From Symsagittifera roscoffensis (taxonomy: Eukaryota > Xenacoelomorpha > Acoela > Convolutidae), in NCBI RefSeq assembly GCF_963678635.1, contig NC_087068.1:8252027-8316026 (forward strand): 64,000 nucleotides of DNA, written 5' to 3'. Positions 1 through 11,260 of this stretch are shown here, piece by piece. Position 1 is the stretch's first letter; the number at the start of each line of letters is the position of its first letter. A program made the translations under genes and the position numbers. Under the pieces are notes generated by a model. It was given only the letters and a program-made list of their open reading frames with translations, had not been told where the DNA came from and searched no databases.

Positions 1-303
1 TCAGTCTTTGAAAAGTGGCCGTTGCATTGCACAAGCCGAAGGGCATCCTCTTCCACTGGTACAATCCCAATTCGCACGCGAATCCGGTTTTCTTTCTGTC
101 CTTCTTCCGCAGAGGGACCTGCCAGAAGGCAGAACCTAAGTCCAATGTGGTAAAGAATTTGGCATCACCAAGCTTAGATAGGCTCTCGTCTATTCGCGGT
201 ATCGGGTACGCATCTTTTATCGTTACCGCGTTCAAGTAACGAAATTCGCAACAGAATCTAAGCTGCCCCCCTTCTTTTTCGCCATTACTACCCCGCAAGC
301 CCA
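1..303 (-). pseudogene. Reverse transcriptase N-terminal part, copy 1 (truncated by window)
   Basis: The minus strand matches the start of the RT ORF of copy 2 (20073-21113): the LRFCCEFRYLN block, the PIPRIDES block and the FFTTLDLGSAFWQVPL block that carries the first catalytic Asp. It runs in a different frame from the upstream gag-protease-RT ORF (232-1179); the switch is at the G-run (C-run on plus, 266-271). The YVDD motif is outside the window. RT copies the element RNA into DNA. Confidence 0.75.
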
Positions 304-1179
304 TGGCAATTTCGAGGGTTCTATCATGTCGTATTCAAGCAACATTTCTATTTCCGCTCGGCACGCTTCCGATTTGTGTGGCGTCATTCGTCTTGCGCCT
401 TCCCTATGGGGAACGGCGCCCTCTTCTAGTTCGATTTCGTGTTCGACGAAATTACAGCAACCGATATCCGCCTTATGTTTCGAAAATACATCTGCGTTCC
501 GATTTAGGAGGTCCCGCAATTTTTCGAAATCTCCCTCACCTATTTTCCCTTTTAAATGTTCTATCTCTGGCAAAACCGGTTTGTCAGATTCTAGTTCATA
601 TGACGAGGGGCGTTCCGGAAAATTCGAGCAGCTTGATAAGCCGTCGTCCGTTTCGGATTTCATTGAAAACATTTTATGAATAGATTTTAATTCATTAATC
701 TTCTTTAAAATTTTATCTTTATTGGCATGATAAGGACAGTCTTTCACACTATATTTCTTCAAGTTTTGTGTCTCCTCATAGTCGGTCCTCATCGGCAAAG
801 CGTAGCCAAGCTTCTTTCCACGCTGGATTGAAACCGTGGTGTCCAGAGTGTTCAACAACACACTGACACACAGTCCGTTTCGCGTTACCGAGAAGCTCCG
901 GCCTAAAATCACCAAACTCTGACTATTTGGATTCGGTACTAAGCAAACCTGTTTTCTATCACTTAACGAATTCAAATTTCTCATTCTAAAAATTGCTACC
1001 ACAGCTTGTCCTGGTTGTAATTTTACTTTTCTATCCAAAAAAATTGGTACCTTGCTTTCGTCTGTTATTATCATATTAATTGGTCTCTTAACATACTTTC
1101 GGTCCGGGTTTCTAATCCGTATCAGACCGTTGTTCAAGTCAATCATCACGTCAAAATTCCTGACGAAATTTCTGCCCAA
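232..1179 (-). pseudogene. Protease C-terminus to RT fingers, copy 1
   Basis: A 315-codon ORF that continues the gag-protease frame after a nonsense codon at 1186-1188. It starts inside the protease ILGRDFV block, reads through a linker, and ends in the RT start (PWACGVVMAKKK), where it runs into a stop because the LRFCC block is in another frame. Unlike copy 2, the stretch equivalent to 21333-21851 is uninterrupted here: the A-run at 1037-1043 has 7 bases where copy 2 has 8, and the two bases lost in copy 2 near 21340 are present. Confidence 0.8.
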
Positions 1180-1185
1180 GATGAG

Positions 1186-2853
1186 TTAGTCGGCGTCGTC
1201 CAAATTCTCTACCACCAGGAAGCTCATCCAAAGATCCCGTCCTCCCATGTGGAGGACCGTTATTGGTGTTCTTCCGGCTACGTAAATAGCTCCTCGATTG
1301 GCGGCGGCCAGTCGGAGATTCGTTGGAATTATATCTTCCCGCGTGAAGCCCATTCTTTCCCAAGTTTTTATCGGCATCACACTCACTACCGCTCCTGTGT
1401 CCAGAAGCCCTGTGACTCCGAGTTTTGTTCCGTTGGTGTCGAGCAGATGTGCAGTCACATCTGCTTCATACCCAATGTGTACTGCGTCTTGTTCCATCAT
1501 GGCGTCATGGCCTATCCTGCGGACTTTGAGTTCTTCCTCTCCCAAATAGATCCGCCCCATTTGGTCATCAACTGTTGTTACATAAGTCCTGGTGTAGATA
1601 CTGATTCCATCCACGTTCAGCATCACTTGATACGGCCCATAGACCTCTAGGTAGCGTCCATAAAGTTTCTTCATGCGAGGGCCACCCGTCGTTATTAGTT
1701 CCCCCACGGCTCTCGACTCGTTGCGTGGCTCCACCTGCCTCAGATAATCTGCATATGTGTCCAAATGCATCAAAGTGAACTCGGATGGTTCACTCAGATT
1801 TCTGATCACCTGATGTCCAGCCACTGAGATTATCGACTGTATCTTGCTTCCTTGCGGCACCATGCCGAACCTCTGACCGGAGATCACATTAAGTTTCATG
1901 CTCAAACTGCTTGGTGCTTTAGTTTCCTCGAACTCCGTTGCTTCGAAGGTATTCAGTTGCTGCTGAAGTTTCTCATTCTCCAGTTCAAGTTTCACTTTCT
2001 GTTCGATCTCTTTCGTCACCAGTTCCTGCTGCACCCTATTTAGAGCATCCCTCGCGGCTGCCCTATAATCGATCTTGAAGTCATCAGCCGCAGTAGCTGG
2101 TTCCGGTTCACGTGTCTCCTCTGTTACCGCTTGCATTTTCTTTGCCGCCAGCTCTTGAGGTTTATCCTTTCTGCGTGCCTCTGCTTCACTCAAAAGTCGA
2201 GCCTTGCTGGCTTTCACTCCTGACAAAGTTTCTTCATGTCTTGGATGCTTGATGTCTGCCACTGCATCCCAAAATTGCGGACAATCTGATTTAAAATGAC
2301 CTTCCAAGTTGCAAAAGAAACACCTCGGGCCGAATTTCGCAATTACTCCTCTCATGAAATCCTCTTGGTCCAATTCTGACGCATCTTCGTCCTCGAGGCT
2401 AAAGCCTATTGCTTTCATGCCTTGTTTGTAAGCTGGGCATGCTGACACATGATGGTCCGTTGAACTGCAATTGGCACAAGAGCGTCTCTTGTCCATATCA
2501 TCCCTTGGTTTGTACCAATTGTTCCCTTGGTTTGCTGGTCCGTTGTTAAAATTGCCATAATTGTTCTTGTAGTATCCAGATCTCGAATGAGGTTCCAACA
2601 AAATATACTCTTTTGACTTGAGCCTCAACTCCTCTGGTGTTGGCGCGTTGGTTGATAGTGGTGTGTAATGCGTTGCTAGCATTGTTCGAAGTTCATCATT
2701 CTTTACACCATCGATGAATTTTGAGGCTACGGCCAGGTTCATCCTTCGGTTTGACTCATCCGGTTGGCTGCGTCTTTTCAGCATTTCCAAATCATCGAGA
2801 AACTTGTCTATCGTTTCATCTTCTCGTTGCCTCCGTTTCTCGAAGCGCATCAT
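1186..2853 (-). pseudogene. Gag C-terminus (zinc knuckles) and protease, copy 1
   Basis: A 555-codon ORF, part of the single gag-protease frame seen intact in copy 2. Two CCHC zinc knuckles are visible (CANC-x4-H-x4-C and CFFC-x4-H-x4-C), followed by a charged helical segment and the aspartic protease motif LLDTGAVVSVMP. Both ends are nonsense codons relative to copy 2: CAG to TAG upstream (2854-2856) and CAA to TAA downstream (1186-1188). Gag packages the RNA genome and the protease processes the polyprotein. The second knuckle is complete here, whereas copy 2 has lost its first Cys. Confidence 0.85.
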
Positions 2854-2856
2854 CGC

Positions 2857-4410
2857 CTAGTGCCCCTGCACCCCTGATCCGAAACGGTTTAACAAGATTT
2901 CGAAGATTTTCTCAGCAGTGTCACGTTGATATTGCTTCTTGGCCATGACACAGTTCAGGGCTGTCCCTTCCAAGTTGCTGGTGAGCGCACTGCATTCCTG
3001 TCTCTCCGACAAGTCCTCTTCCTCGAAATGCAGCTTCATTACCTCTATCCAGGTATCAATACAGCCATCAGATTCATCTTTATAGCATCTTGGTTTGTTA
3101 AAGACCCTTCTGGACTTCTCACTGCGTTCATTGGTTCTGGATAACCTTGTAAGGAATGTCTCCAAAGACCTGTTTAGGGGTTCAAATGCTGTGGCCATTG
3201 CCGTAGCATCCCTTGAGTGTCCCGCCTGAGTGTCCTCACACCTCGTCTGAGGCTCTGTATGCGGTGCATCCCTGCAATCCGAATCGCCGTGAGTGTTTCC
3301 CGCTTGGCCCACATGACTCCTCCTCGGGCTTGCATGCCCCCTGTTGCCGGAATCACTTCTCCCAGTCGCATGTGTGCCTTGCGTTGGTCGTTCGTTAGAG
3401 GTCTGTCTGCTCCCCGTTGAACTTGTTCTACTGTTCGGGCCCCATGTTCCATTACCTCTTGTGGCATAGCCTGATGAACTGCCCCTGCCTCTAGTGGATC
3501 CATACGTCTTCCTCTTCTGATGTTCATTGAAGTTCACCCTCGGCTCCCTGCTGGGACCTCCCGAGTTCGGTTCTCCTTCTTTTGGTCCACTCTTGCTGCT
3601 TAGTAGCCCGTCCAACCTATCCATGATAGCCTGAGTTCGCCTCTCCATCATCGCGTCTATCTTTGTGTCAAGAGTCCCAAGAGACTGCTCTTGCTGAATT
3701 CTTAACTTCTCCATGTCGTCTCTTAAACGTAACTCTCGCTGTTCCGCCTCTCTTGTCATTCGCGACAAGTTCTTCGCCATATGCTCGTCCGTTCTTTCTT
3801 TCAAGCGTTTTTCGCTCCTGCCAACTTCTTGTCTATTGCGGTTTATTTCTTCCCGCAAACTTTCTCTTTCAATGTGAACTGCTCTTTCTAGTTCACTCAT
3901 CCTTATTGACATCTGTTCATTTTGTTCTCCTAAACTGTTCACTATGTAGTTTAAGGCTTCTTCTAGTGCTGCACCGTTATCCACGAGTGGCGTCACTAGT
4001 GGCGGTGTAACCCTGTCGGTCCCAGGTAGCTTCGTGCTGGTCGAGATCCGGGCCTTGACTCTCTGTCTCGACGTCTTTTCATGATCTATTTCAGGATCCG
4101 CTAACGCGTTGCCTAGCCCTCTGGTTCTACTCTCTCCAGTTTGTGGCTCTGAATTTGTCATAATCGCGAAGTCGTTTGACTGGCCCGGTGTGTTTGCCTC
4201 TTTGCTTATCGTTGTCACTACACCAAATTTGTCAATGGTTCCAGTCTCTGTTCCGACGTATGCCTCATTCTCCTGGATCGAACTATTGAGGCTGACTTGA
4301 GATCCAAAGTCCCCTTGCTCCTCTTCATCCTCTTCCTCCTGGGATTCAACTTCGTTTCCTGTGCCTCCTCCCATGGTGAATGGAAAGATGTTTCCGAAGG
4401 TGTTCTTCAT
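2857..4410 (-). pseudogene. Gag coiled-coil and capsid-like region, copy 1
   Basis: A 517-codon ORF equivalent to the middle of the copy 2 gag. It contains an acidic N-terminal part, a long Glu/Arg-rich coiled-coil segment, a Gly/Ser/Arg-rich low-complexity stretch and a capsid-like helical domain (block DTWIEVMKLHFEEEDLSE). It ends at a TAG that replaces the Gln codon of copy 2. The ATG at 4410 is probably internal, because the true start of the family is at the equivalent of 4866. Confidence 0.8.
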
Positions 4411-4485
4411 TCTTTCTGAACGTTGTTTGTTTCCAAGTTCCGCCTGCCATCATAGTGTTGTCTGTCGGAGATCTTTTCGTTGCCG

Positions 4486-4866
4486 CTACTTCAGTTGAGA
4501 TGTCCGACAGTTCCGACAACCTTCTCGATCCAGTGTCCCGGTGGAAGTGGCAAAATCATGGCCTTGCTCTACCGGAGTAGATTCACTCGCCAGACTTCTG
4601 CCTCTCCCTTCCAGTGCATGTACTTCCTGGTTGTCGTTCATGGCATGGTCCGTATTGAACTCCACTTCTAACAGTTCTTTTCGCTCTTCTGAGATCTTCT
4701 GACTCCTTGTTTCAACCATTTTGCCTAAAACCGTCTCCCCTTTGTCGGTCCGGGCTCGTTTGATCCAATCCACAAAAGGATCGGTCATCGTTTTTCTTTG
4801 CTTCTCAGGTATGAATTTCCTAGGGCTATTACCTCGTTTAGGTATCCTTGACTTTTCTAGACTCAT
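4486..4866 (-). pseudogene. Gag N-terminus, copy 1 (frameshifted)
   Basis: 126 codons that begin at the same ATG context as the intact gag of copy 2 (MSLEKSRIPKRGNS here, MSLDKSRIPKRGNS there). The frame is lost near residue 115, after TLDRE, and small deletions around 4410-4430 also separate it from the next ORF. The basic N-terminus is shared with copy 2, which supports this ATG as the family start. Confidence 0.8.
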
Positions 4867-5639
4867 TCTCTATCTGTCACTTCTTAATGCCTATACACTT
4901 AATTTGATTGCTAGTGACCTTATAGTTTTATTACCAATAAAATGACACAACACAATAAATTTCACAAGATTCTATAAAATAGTGACTACGAATCCTTGTA
5001 CGTTATCAGAGTACAGTTTGTATATAATTTATCCACACTAACCGATTATCGGTCGTAAGATTTGGAAACTAGCACAATATGATGTTATCAGTCAATTTAA
5101 AAGATAGTGTACTCACTACCCAATCAAGCACAGTTTATGTTGATTTAGAATCAAAAACAAAAAAAATATAATGACAGAAAAAGAATATCTCTATAAAAAA
5201 ACGTATGTGTAATGTACTTTTAGTCGGTCGCAGTACAATAGTCGAACTTGTCTTTTAAAGAAAAAGCTTTCCCTGCTCGGTGCTGCACCAAACAGAAAAA
5301 ACTTTGAAGGCAGTAATTTTCTCAAGTGGGCGTCTATTGCACCCACCGAGTACTGTGTTACCTATCTGCCTTCGGACTGCCCCAGCTATACCTACTAAAA
5401 TTCTCAGGGCAGTCATTTTTCACAAAAACGTATTGGGTTTCAATCCACACCAATGAATTACGCTCTTTTTAGTTTAGACTTAATTCCGCGAATATCCGAG
5501 TTCGGACCTGTTTTGTTTTGGTCTGGTTCTTATTGAAAGGCAAGTTACCAGTGCAGTCACTGATTGCTAGCCTGTCTGCTAATAACCTAATACCTCTCCC
5601 TTTAGTCTTTCTTCCTTCTACCTAAGTCCTTTAATAAAA

Positions 5640-5900
5640 TAATACCCATCCGGATTGGCACAAATAGGACCCTTCCGGATTAACAAAATCTAGACCCCTC
5701 CGGATTGGGACCCCTCTGAGTTAGTTAATATAAGACCCCTCCGGATTTGGACCCCTCCGAATTAGAAACTATAAGACCCCTCCGGATTCGGACCCCTCCG
5801 GTTTTGTAAAAAAATCTTTTGACCCCTCCGGATTGGGAGCCCTCCGGTTTTGTAAAAGTAGCTTTTCGGAGATTTCCTTCTTTCAACCTATACCCCTCCG
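5640..5900. repeat. Cluster of CCCCTCCGGAT-like repeats in leader, copy 1
   Basis: About ten direct repeats of an 11 to 13 base motif, ACCCCTCCGGATT and close variants (CCCTTCCGGATT, CCCCTCCGAATT, CCCTCCGGTTTT), spaced irregularly at 15-40 bp. More copies occur at about 5965, 6550, 7025, 7255 and 7285. The same cluster is present in copy 2, and single copies of the motif occur in the LTRs. Sequence shows repetition only; a protein-binding role is inference. Confidence 0.85.
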
Positions 5901-7825
5901 GATACGTTCTGCGATGCTATTATGCTGTTTGAATTAACTGGAAAGGGTATGTAATGCTTTCCTAGACCCTTCCGGATTGAAGTTAAGCCTCTTATTTGAC
6001 AATTCACGCTAACGGTGAAGGGTCTTATCGCTCGCCTAACTTCGGCTCGATTAAGGTTTTTCTGTGCTTTTAGCCTTCCCTTTTCGTCTAGAACAGCCTA
6101 GAGTTACTGTATTTAACCGCTATTACCTTTTGGTAGGGGTATAAGGGCTTTTCTAAAAGAAATCTATAAAACGTGAAGGGTGTACCCTTCCAAATTGAGG
6201 AATTTGCTAAAAACAATCTGAAAAAAATTTTCACGCTTACTTTTCCGAAAAACTTTTGTCCCTATCAGTAAACTCAGATCTAACAGTAAGCTAATTTTTG
6301 ATCTATTGGTACCAAGATCAACTCGATATGCCTAGTAGTTCCAAAGTTATTAACCAAAACGTCTTTTTTTCTAAAGTCAAGAAATTTCTCTCTTATAGGT
6401 TCCGCCTAACTTTTTCCGCAATTCTGGTCCTTTCGACCTAAAATTTATTGATCCGAGCTCAGAAGGCCTATACTCTTCTAGTTCAATGAAAAAGACCCGG
6501 TCTAAAACGCTTTAGTTGAAAAAATTTGCGAAAAACTATGCTACCTGTACCCCTCCGGATTGATGAATCCACCAAATCAAACACGTTAAGTTCGATTTCT
6601 CTGTAACCCGGAAAGCTTTCGGGTAGCGGGTTCTAAAACTTGTAGATTCACTAGTGGACGTTGTCCGAACAACTATTTTTACTGTTCTAACTCAAAAACT
6701 TCAAAAAATTTTCTGAATTTTTATTGTTTAGTTTTCTCAAAAAACACGAAATTTCGGTTTTCGGTACCACAATAGTTCCAACCACTTTCGAACTAAACTT
6801 AACCGGTTCTATCTATTATGGTAGTGCAGTTACGATGTAACACACTACTTTAGCGCTTTTTTCCGTTTCAAAAAAATATCGATATTTTAAAAATCGCGAC
6901 TTGTGGGGGGATCAAAATATCGCTATTTTGACCCTAAAAACCGGTCTACTTTCTGTGTTTTTCACTGAAAAACGGTATAAGAGTATTAATATAGGCTATA
7001 TTAGTAATAATATTAGTAATACTATACCCCTCCGGGTTTGTTTAATATCCGATTAAGGTGCTTGACTCGGATATTCGCAGTTCGGTGAAGGGTCACTACA
7101 GTGCAGCACTGTCGAGCCCCCCACAGATTACTATCTTAATTTTTGTACCAAAAGGGATACAAAACTTGCTAACGATACCCAACAGTCGATTGTTGTTGTC
7201 GTTGAGCCCCTTCTTGTTGCTCCTTGTACTGCTTGCCGGATCAGTCTTCTCCCAAGACCCTTCCGAATTGAGCGCAAATCAGCTGACCCTTCCGGATTGA
7301 GCGCAATTTATCATTAACGTGCTTAAATGCTCAAATAACCCTACAGTACAAGCCTCACAAACGGGCTACAAACTGATCGTAACGATCCTGACTGATATAA
7401 ATGCCTGTAACAACAATATATCTATCAACAACAAACGGGAGGTCGGATCACATCTTGTCTGGGGGGATGATTTCTACTGATTTTTTACTTTTTTACTGTT
7501 TTTGGTTTTTTCGGTTATTTTTTATGTTTTTTGTTTTTCTTGGGTACTATACTACTTTTTGTTTGGTTTTTCTTATATCTTTGAGTGTTTTTGGTCACAA
7601 ACCACTCAGGGAATGAGGGGTTCGCGATTCCCCCCACCCTTCCTGGTTCGTGAATTTTCGGTCTTAACCAGGTTAAAAAGCTATTCACGGTAATCCGGAA
7701 GGCTTCCGCGTTCCGAACTACCCTTCCGCCCCGGCGGTTTAGGCCTATTAAGGGCGTTAATGTGAGCATCCGCTCGGCGCGGAGTGCTCGTTAACGGTTC
7801 TGCCGGTCAGTATGTTAAAAAAGAA

Positions 7826-7843
7826 TAACACCCAGGAGCGCCA
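7826..7843 (-). other. Possible primer-binding site, copy 1
   Basis: On the minus strand TGGCGCTCCTGGGTG begins 12 nt after the LTR end. TGG is the expected complement of a tRNA 3' CCA, and the segment is conserved in copy 2. I could not assign the tRNA. The 12-nt gap from the LTR is larger than usual, so this is tentative. Confidence 0.45.
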
Positions 7844-7855
7844 TAAAAACATGTA

Positions 7856-8779
7856 TGTAACATTCGCCCCGAAGATACATATCGACGGAAAATAAAACTA
7901 AGTCCTAAGACGACTGGCTAACGTCTAAACAGAGCTTTATATGCTTTTGACCGTCTCTGCCAAGCCAGTACTTTTCGGTGGTCTTTTCTAACATCGGGTC
8001 GACAAAAAACGTTACTGCTTTCGGCTTCGGTCAAAACACTCAAATTAACTTAATTACATGCAGGAATAGTGAGCTCATGGCTGGGTCTCAGTATCGCCAG
8101 ACCACGAGGTCACTCCTAAAAACAAGGCTACTACTATTCATTATATTACTGTTTTTGATCAGTAGATAAAAATCATCATCTCCATCGAAGATGGATCAAC
8201 CCTTTCCCCCAACTCCTAGCTTCTCATCCTTATCAAAATGAATCCAGTTGTTAATTAAATTCAAATCAGGACATGACAAGAAGCTCAAAGTTTATATAAA
8301 AGAATAAAAGTTTCAGTTCCGAAACCCTTCCGGATTCTTGAATCCACTGAATCAAGCTCGTTAATCTTGATTTCTTCGTAATCCGGAAGGCTTTCTTCCA
8401 CCCTTCACCGTTATCTGCAACGGCCTTGCAACTATTGTAGCGACACAATAGTTGCAACTCGGAGTGCTCTCTGTTAACTCCGTGGTTTGTTGTCGTTTTT
8501 TCTCACAATTTGCGTACTTCTCACGATCGCAGCTAATGTTGTTCTGTTGCGTTTTAGCTTTTTCTGCCAAAATGGCCGTTTCTGACGTTTCTCAGAAATG
8601 TTACGTAATCACTTCGAAAATTTAAAAATTAGCAATTTCCGAATCCTTCAACCTTCACGTTTTGTTCAATCGTTCAAATAACGTTCTTAATCCTCCAAAA
8701 TCACTAACTCGGAAGGCTCGCTGCTAAAAATATAAAGTCTGCAGAGATTGCATTTTGTCCATTCTGGTCGAATGTCACA
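7856..8779 (-). repeat. 5' LTR of copy 1
   Basis: 924 bp, about the same length as the 922-bp LTRs of copy 2 but clearly diverged from them. On the minus strand it begins TGTGACATTCG and ends with CGAATGTTACA, giving near-perfect 11-base terminal inverted repeats. It contains the GCAACTATTGT / ACAATAGTTGC palindrome (8428-8455) and paired CCTTCCGGAT / ATCCGGAAGG motifs. Confidence 0.88.
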
Positions 8780-9517
8780 GTGTATATAAACTTAAGTCTG
8801 CTGCAAACTTCTGTAAATGACCACTGGCACTGTATCTTGAGTAACACTCGGGTTTCTGGGGATTCACTGACAGCCGGCAGCACGCGATGAGGACATCGAT
8901 CTTGAGTCCGGGGAGTATGTGCCAGTCGGTCATATCTTGAAGTTTTGTGAAATTTTATTTTTCAAAAATTCGAATGGTCAAAAAATGCTCAGTTTTTTCG
9001 CGACAACTGAAAACATCAAATAAGAAATCAGAACGACCGAATTAACAATTGCGGGAAAGTTGTCAAATATATACAGTGGGAAATTGCTATTCGCAATTTC
9101 CATCGTAGAAAACTAGAGTAGAGCTGTCCTATCCGATATAGGAGACCGAACAATTACGAGAGAAGAGCTAAAATCAACTGGACCAGTGTGAACCTTCAAC
9201 GGAAAGGCGGACAAGTGAAGTTTCCCGATGGTCCAGATCCAAAACTATATTCTTGAGTTAAAACTTATTTCATTTGATTGGAACTCATCGTTAGAAAACT
9301 TCTTGAGTTATATTTGATTACATTTATGCCAGAGTCAGTAATAAGTTTAATTACTTTGTTTCTCAAGCGTGCTGCTATGTAAGTACCAAATTTAGTTTTC
9401 TCGAGTGTGTTTTATGATTGTTATGTTGAGATAAGGCGAGTTTTAGGTTGATCCATCTGAAATGGATCAAAGTTCCATTGTCTAATAAAAAATAACTTAA
9501 CGGATTGTTCCGACACT
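8780..9517. other. Spacer between the two element copies; probable remnant of a third, plus-strand element
   Basis: 738 bp with no convincing ORF. Positions about 8882-8917 on the plus strand (GCGATGAGGACATC, then GTCCGGGGAGTA) match in inverse orientation the sequence next to the 3' LTR of copy 2, and are followed by TG at 8918 as an LTR would be. A 9-bp palindrome (GGAAATTGC / GCAATTTCC, 9079-9101) follows. I infer the 3' end and LTR start of a related plus-strand element, interrupted by the flanking insertions. The LTR end cannot be placed. Confidence 0.45.
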
Positions 9518-10439
9518 TGTAACATTCGCCCGGAAAATACATATCGACGGATAACAAAACTAAGTCTTAAGACGACTGGCTAGCGTCCAAACAGAGCTTT
9601 GCATGCTTTTCACCGTCTCTACCAAGCCAGTACTTTTCGGTGGTCTTTCTAACATCGGGTCGACAAAAACGTTACTGTTCTCCGGCTTCGACCAGAACGC
9701 TCAAATTAACTTAATTACATGCAAATAGTGAGCTCATGGCTGGGTCTCAGTATCCCCAGACCACGAGGTCACTCCTAAAAACAGGGTTACTACTTGTTAT
9801 ATTACTATTGTTTTTGTTCAGTAGATAAAAATCATCATCTCCATCGAAGATGGATCAACCCTTTCCCCCCAACTCCTAGCTTCTCATCCTTATCAAAATG
9901 AATCTAGATATCAAATAAATTCAAGTCAGGACATGACAGGAAGCTAAAAGTTTTTATAACAGGCTAAAAGTTTCAGTCCCGAAACCCTTCCGGATTCTTG
10001 AATCCACTGAATCAAGCTCGCTAATCTTGATTTCCTCCTAATCCGGAAGGCTGGTTTCTCACCCTTCACCGTTGCTCGCAACGGCCTTGCAACTATTGTA
10101 GCAGCACAATAGTTGCATCTCGGAACGTTCTCTGCTATTCCTGCAATCTGCTGCTGTTTTTCAATCACGATTATCGTTGTTATCGTCAGCGCAACTAATG
10201 TTGTTGTGTTTTCTCTCTCGTTTTTTGTTAAAATGGCCGTTTCAGCATTTCTCAGAAATGTTACGTCATCACTTCGAAAATTTAAAATTTTAAAATACGG
10301 GAATATCCTGACCTTCACCGTTCTGCTAATCATCCGAATAACGTCGTTAATCCTTCAAAATCATTAACTCGGAAGGTTCACTGCTAAAATTTCGAAGTCT
10401 GCAGAGATTGCATTTTGGCCATTCTGGTCGAATGTCACA
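9518..10439 (-). repeat. 3' LTR of copy 2
   Basis: 922 bp. Minus-strand ends are TGTGACATTCG and CGAATGTTACA. A TATA-like TATAAAAA lies at 9951-9958 (minus strand, about 480 bp into the LTR). It contains the 28-nt palindrome at 10089-10116. The ORFs seen in it are identical in the other LTR and are not credible genes. Confidence 0.93.
10089..10116. promoter_or_regulatory. Perfect 11-bp palindrome in LTR
   Basis: GCAACTATTGT, a 6-nt loop, then ACAATAGTTGC. It recurs at 29243-29270, at 8428-8455 (different loop) and, with a paired base change in both arms (GCAACGATTGT / ACAATCGTTGC), in the variant solo LTR at 29908-29935 and 30490-30517. Whether it acts as RNA hairpin or DNA site is unknown. 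Confidence 0.8.
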
Positions 10440-10452
10440 TACTCCCCGGACA
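10440..10452 (-). other. Polypurine tract next to 3' LTR, copy 2
   Basis: The minus strand reads TGTCCGGGGAGTA directly before the LTR start TGTGAC. The GGGGAG core is in the expected place for priming plus-strand DNA synthesis, though the tract is short. The same TGTCCGGGGAG core occurs at four internal sites of the element. Confidence 0.7.
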
Positions 10453-11260
10453 GTCCGGTCAATGTCCTCATTGAATCGCGCAATGTTCGTAAAATGGTTA
10501 CAGTGTCATCGAACAGAATTTACAAATTGCACGAAATTACTTTTATCCACGTCACATCGACTCACTGCAGAATATAAATGGCATCATACTACATCATTAT
10601 AGCCTTCAAATTCTCTCATTAATCTGCACATTGAGGATACAACCTAAGATAAAACATTTTTTCTGACTTCCAGTGTCAATGTCCCGATTAAAACTTTTTC
10701 TCTTAGATTTAAAAGGTGTTGGCTTGCAGGACAGTCCTGCCAACCAACAAGCTAAAATTATCCTACTATGCTTCTTCCCTTCGGAAATCTTGCTTGTTAT
10801 TGTCCTGTATATTAAAACTAAGAAACTCTGTGGTTAGAAAGAACAATGAAACAATCTCCCTCTTCGAGAGATTACTCAAGCCTTCCACGTCACCACAAAG
10901 TGATCAGTCTTCCTAAGTGATTAAAAACAATCATGCAGGCTGGAATATTTAAATATACTCTTCCCTTAAGCCTTTCTAAATAAATAATAAGTGAGTGTCT
11001 CTAAAGCCACTTCAACTAAAATCAAAATGCAAATTTATAAATGCAACAATTTCAAAACTCAACTAAATGTTTCAGTTTTCAATTACAACTTGGTTGCTTG
11101 GTTTCTCACTTGAGTTTTTCACACACATAAAACAATTCTGAGTTTCAACTTTTCTTCATCACTCCTTTGTTCTCTTCTTTTTTTTGTCGTTTAGAAGTTC
11201 TAAAACTTCTAAATTCTTCTAATTTTCTTTATTGTTGCCTCTTGTTTTCTCGACCATTCA
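10453..11260 (-). other. 3' untranslated region of copy 2
   Basis: About 800 bp between the last ORF stop (11261) and the purine tract. It is AT-rich compared with the ORFs. I see no long sense ORF, repeat or recognisable structure in it. Confidence 0.6.

Larger units (their letters stand above)
4867..7855 (-). other. 5' untranslated leader of copy 1
   Basis: About 3 kb between the 5' LTR and the gag ATG, collinear with 25690-28671 of copy 2. It contains the CCGGA repeat cluster (5640-5900), further dispersed copies of that motif to about 7290, and a possible primer-binding site next to the LTR. I see no sense-strand ORF longer than a few dozen codons. A plus-strand (antisense) ORF of 80 codons at 7058-7300 is matched in copy 2. 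Confidence 0.75.
1..8779 (-). mobile_element. Ty3/gypsy-type LTR retrotransposon, copy 1 (partial, cut by window edge)
   Basis: Minus-strand element whose 5' LTR is at 7856-8779 and whose leader, gag, protease and first part of reverse transcriptase extend leftwards to base 1. The rest of pol and the 3' LTR lie outside the window. Line-by-line comparison with copy 2 (9518-29593) shows the same order and roughly 95 percent identity in the coding part. The coding frame is broken: a frameshift near 4486, a Gln-to-stop change at 2854-2856 and another at 1186-1188. These show that this copy is not autonomous as read. Confidence 0.9.

Noticed and set aside
9944-10367. ORFs of 84 and 129 codons inside the LTRs
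   Set aside because: They are identical in both LTRs only because the LTRs are nearly identical; they overlap each other on opposite strands and are not kept in copy 1.
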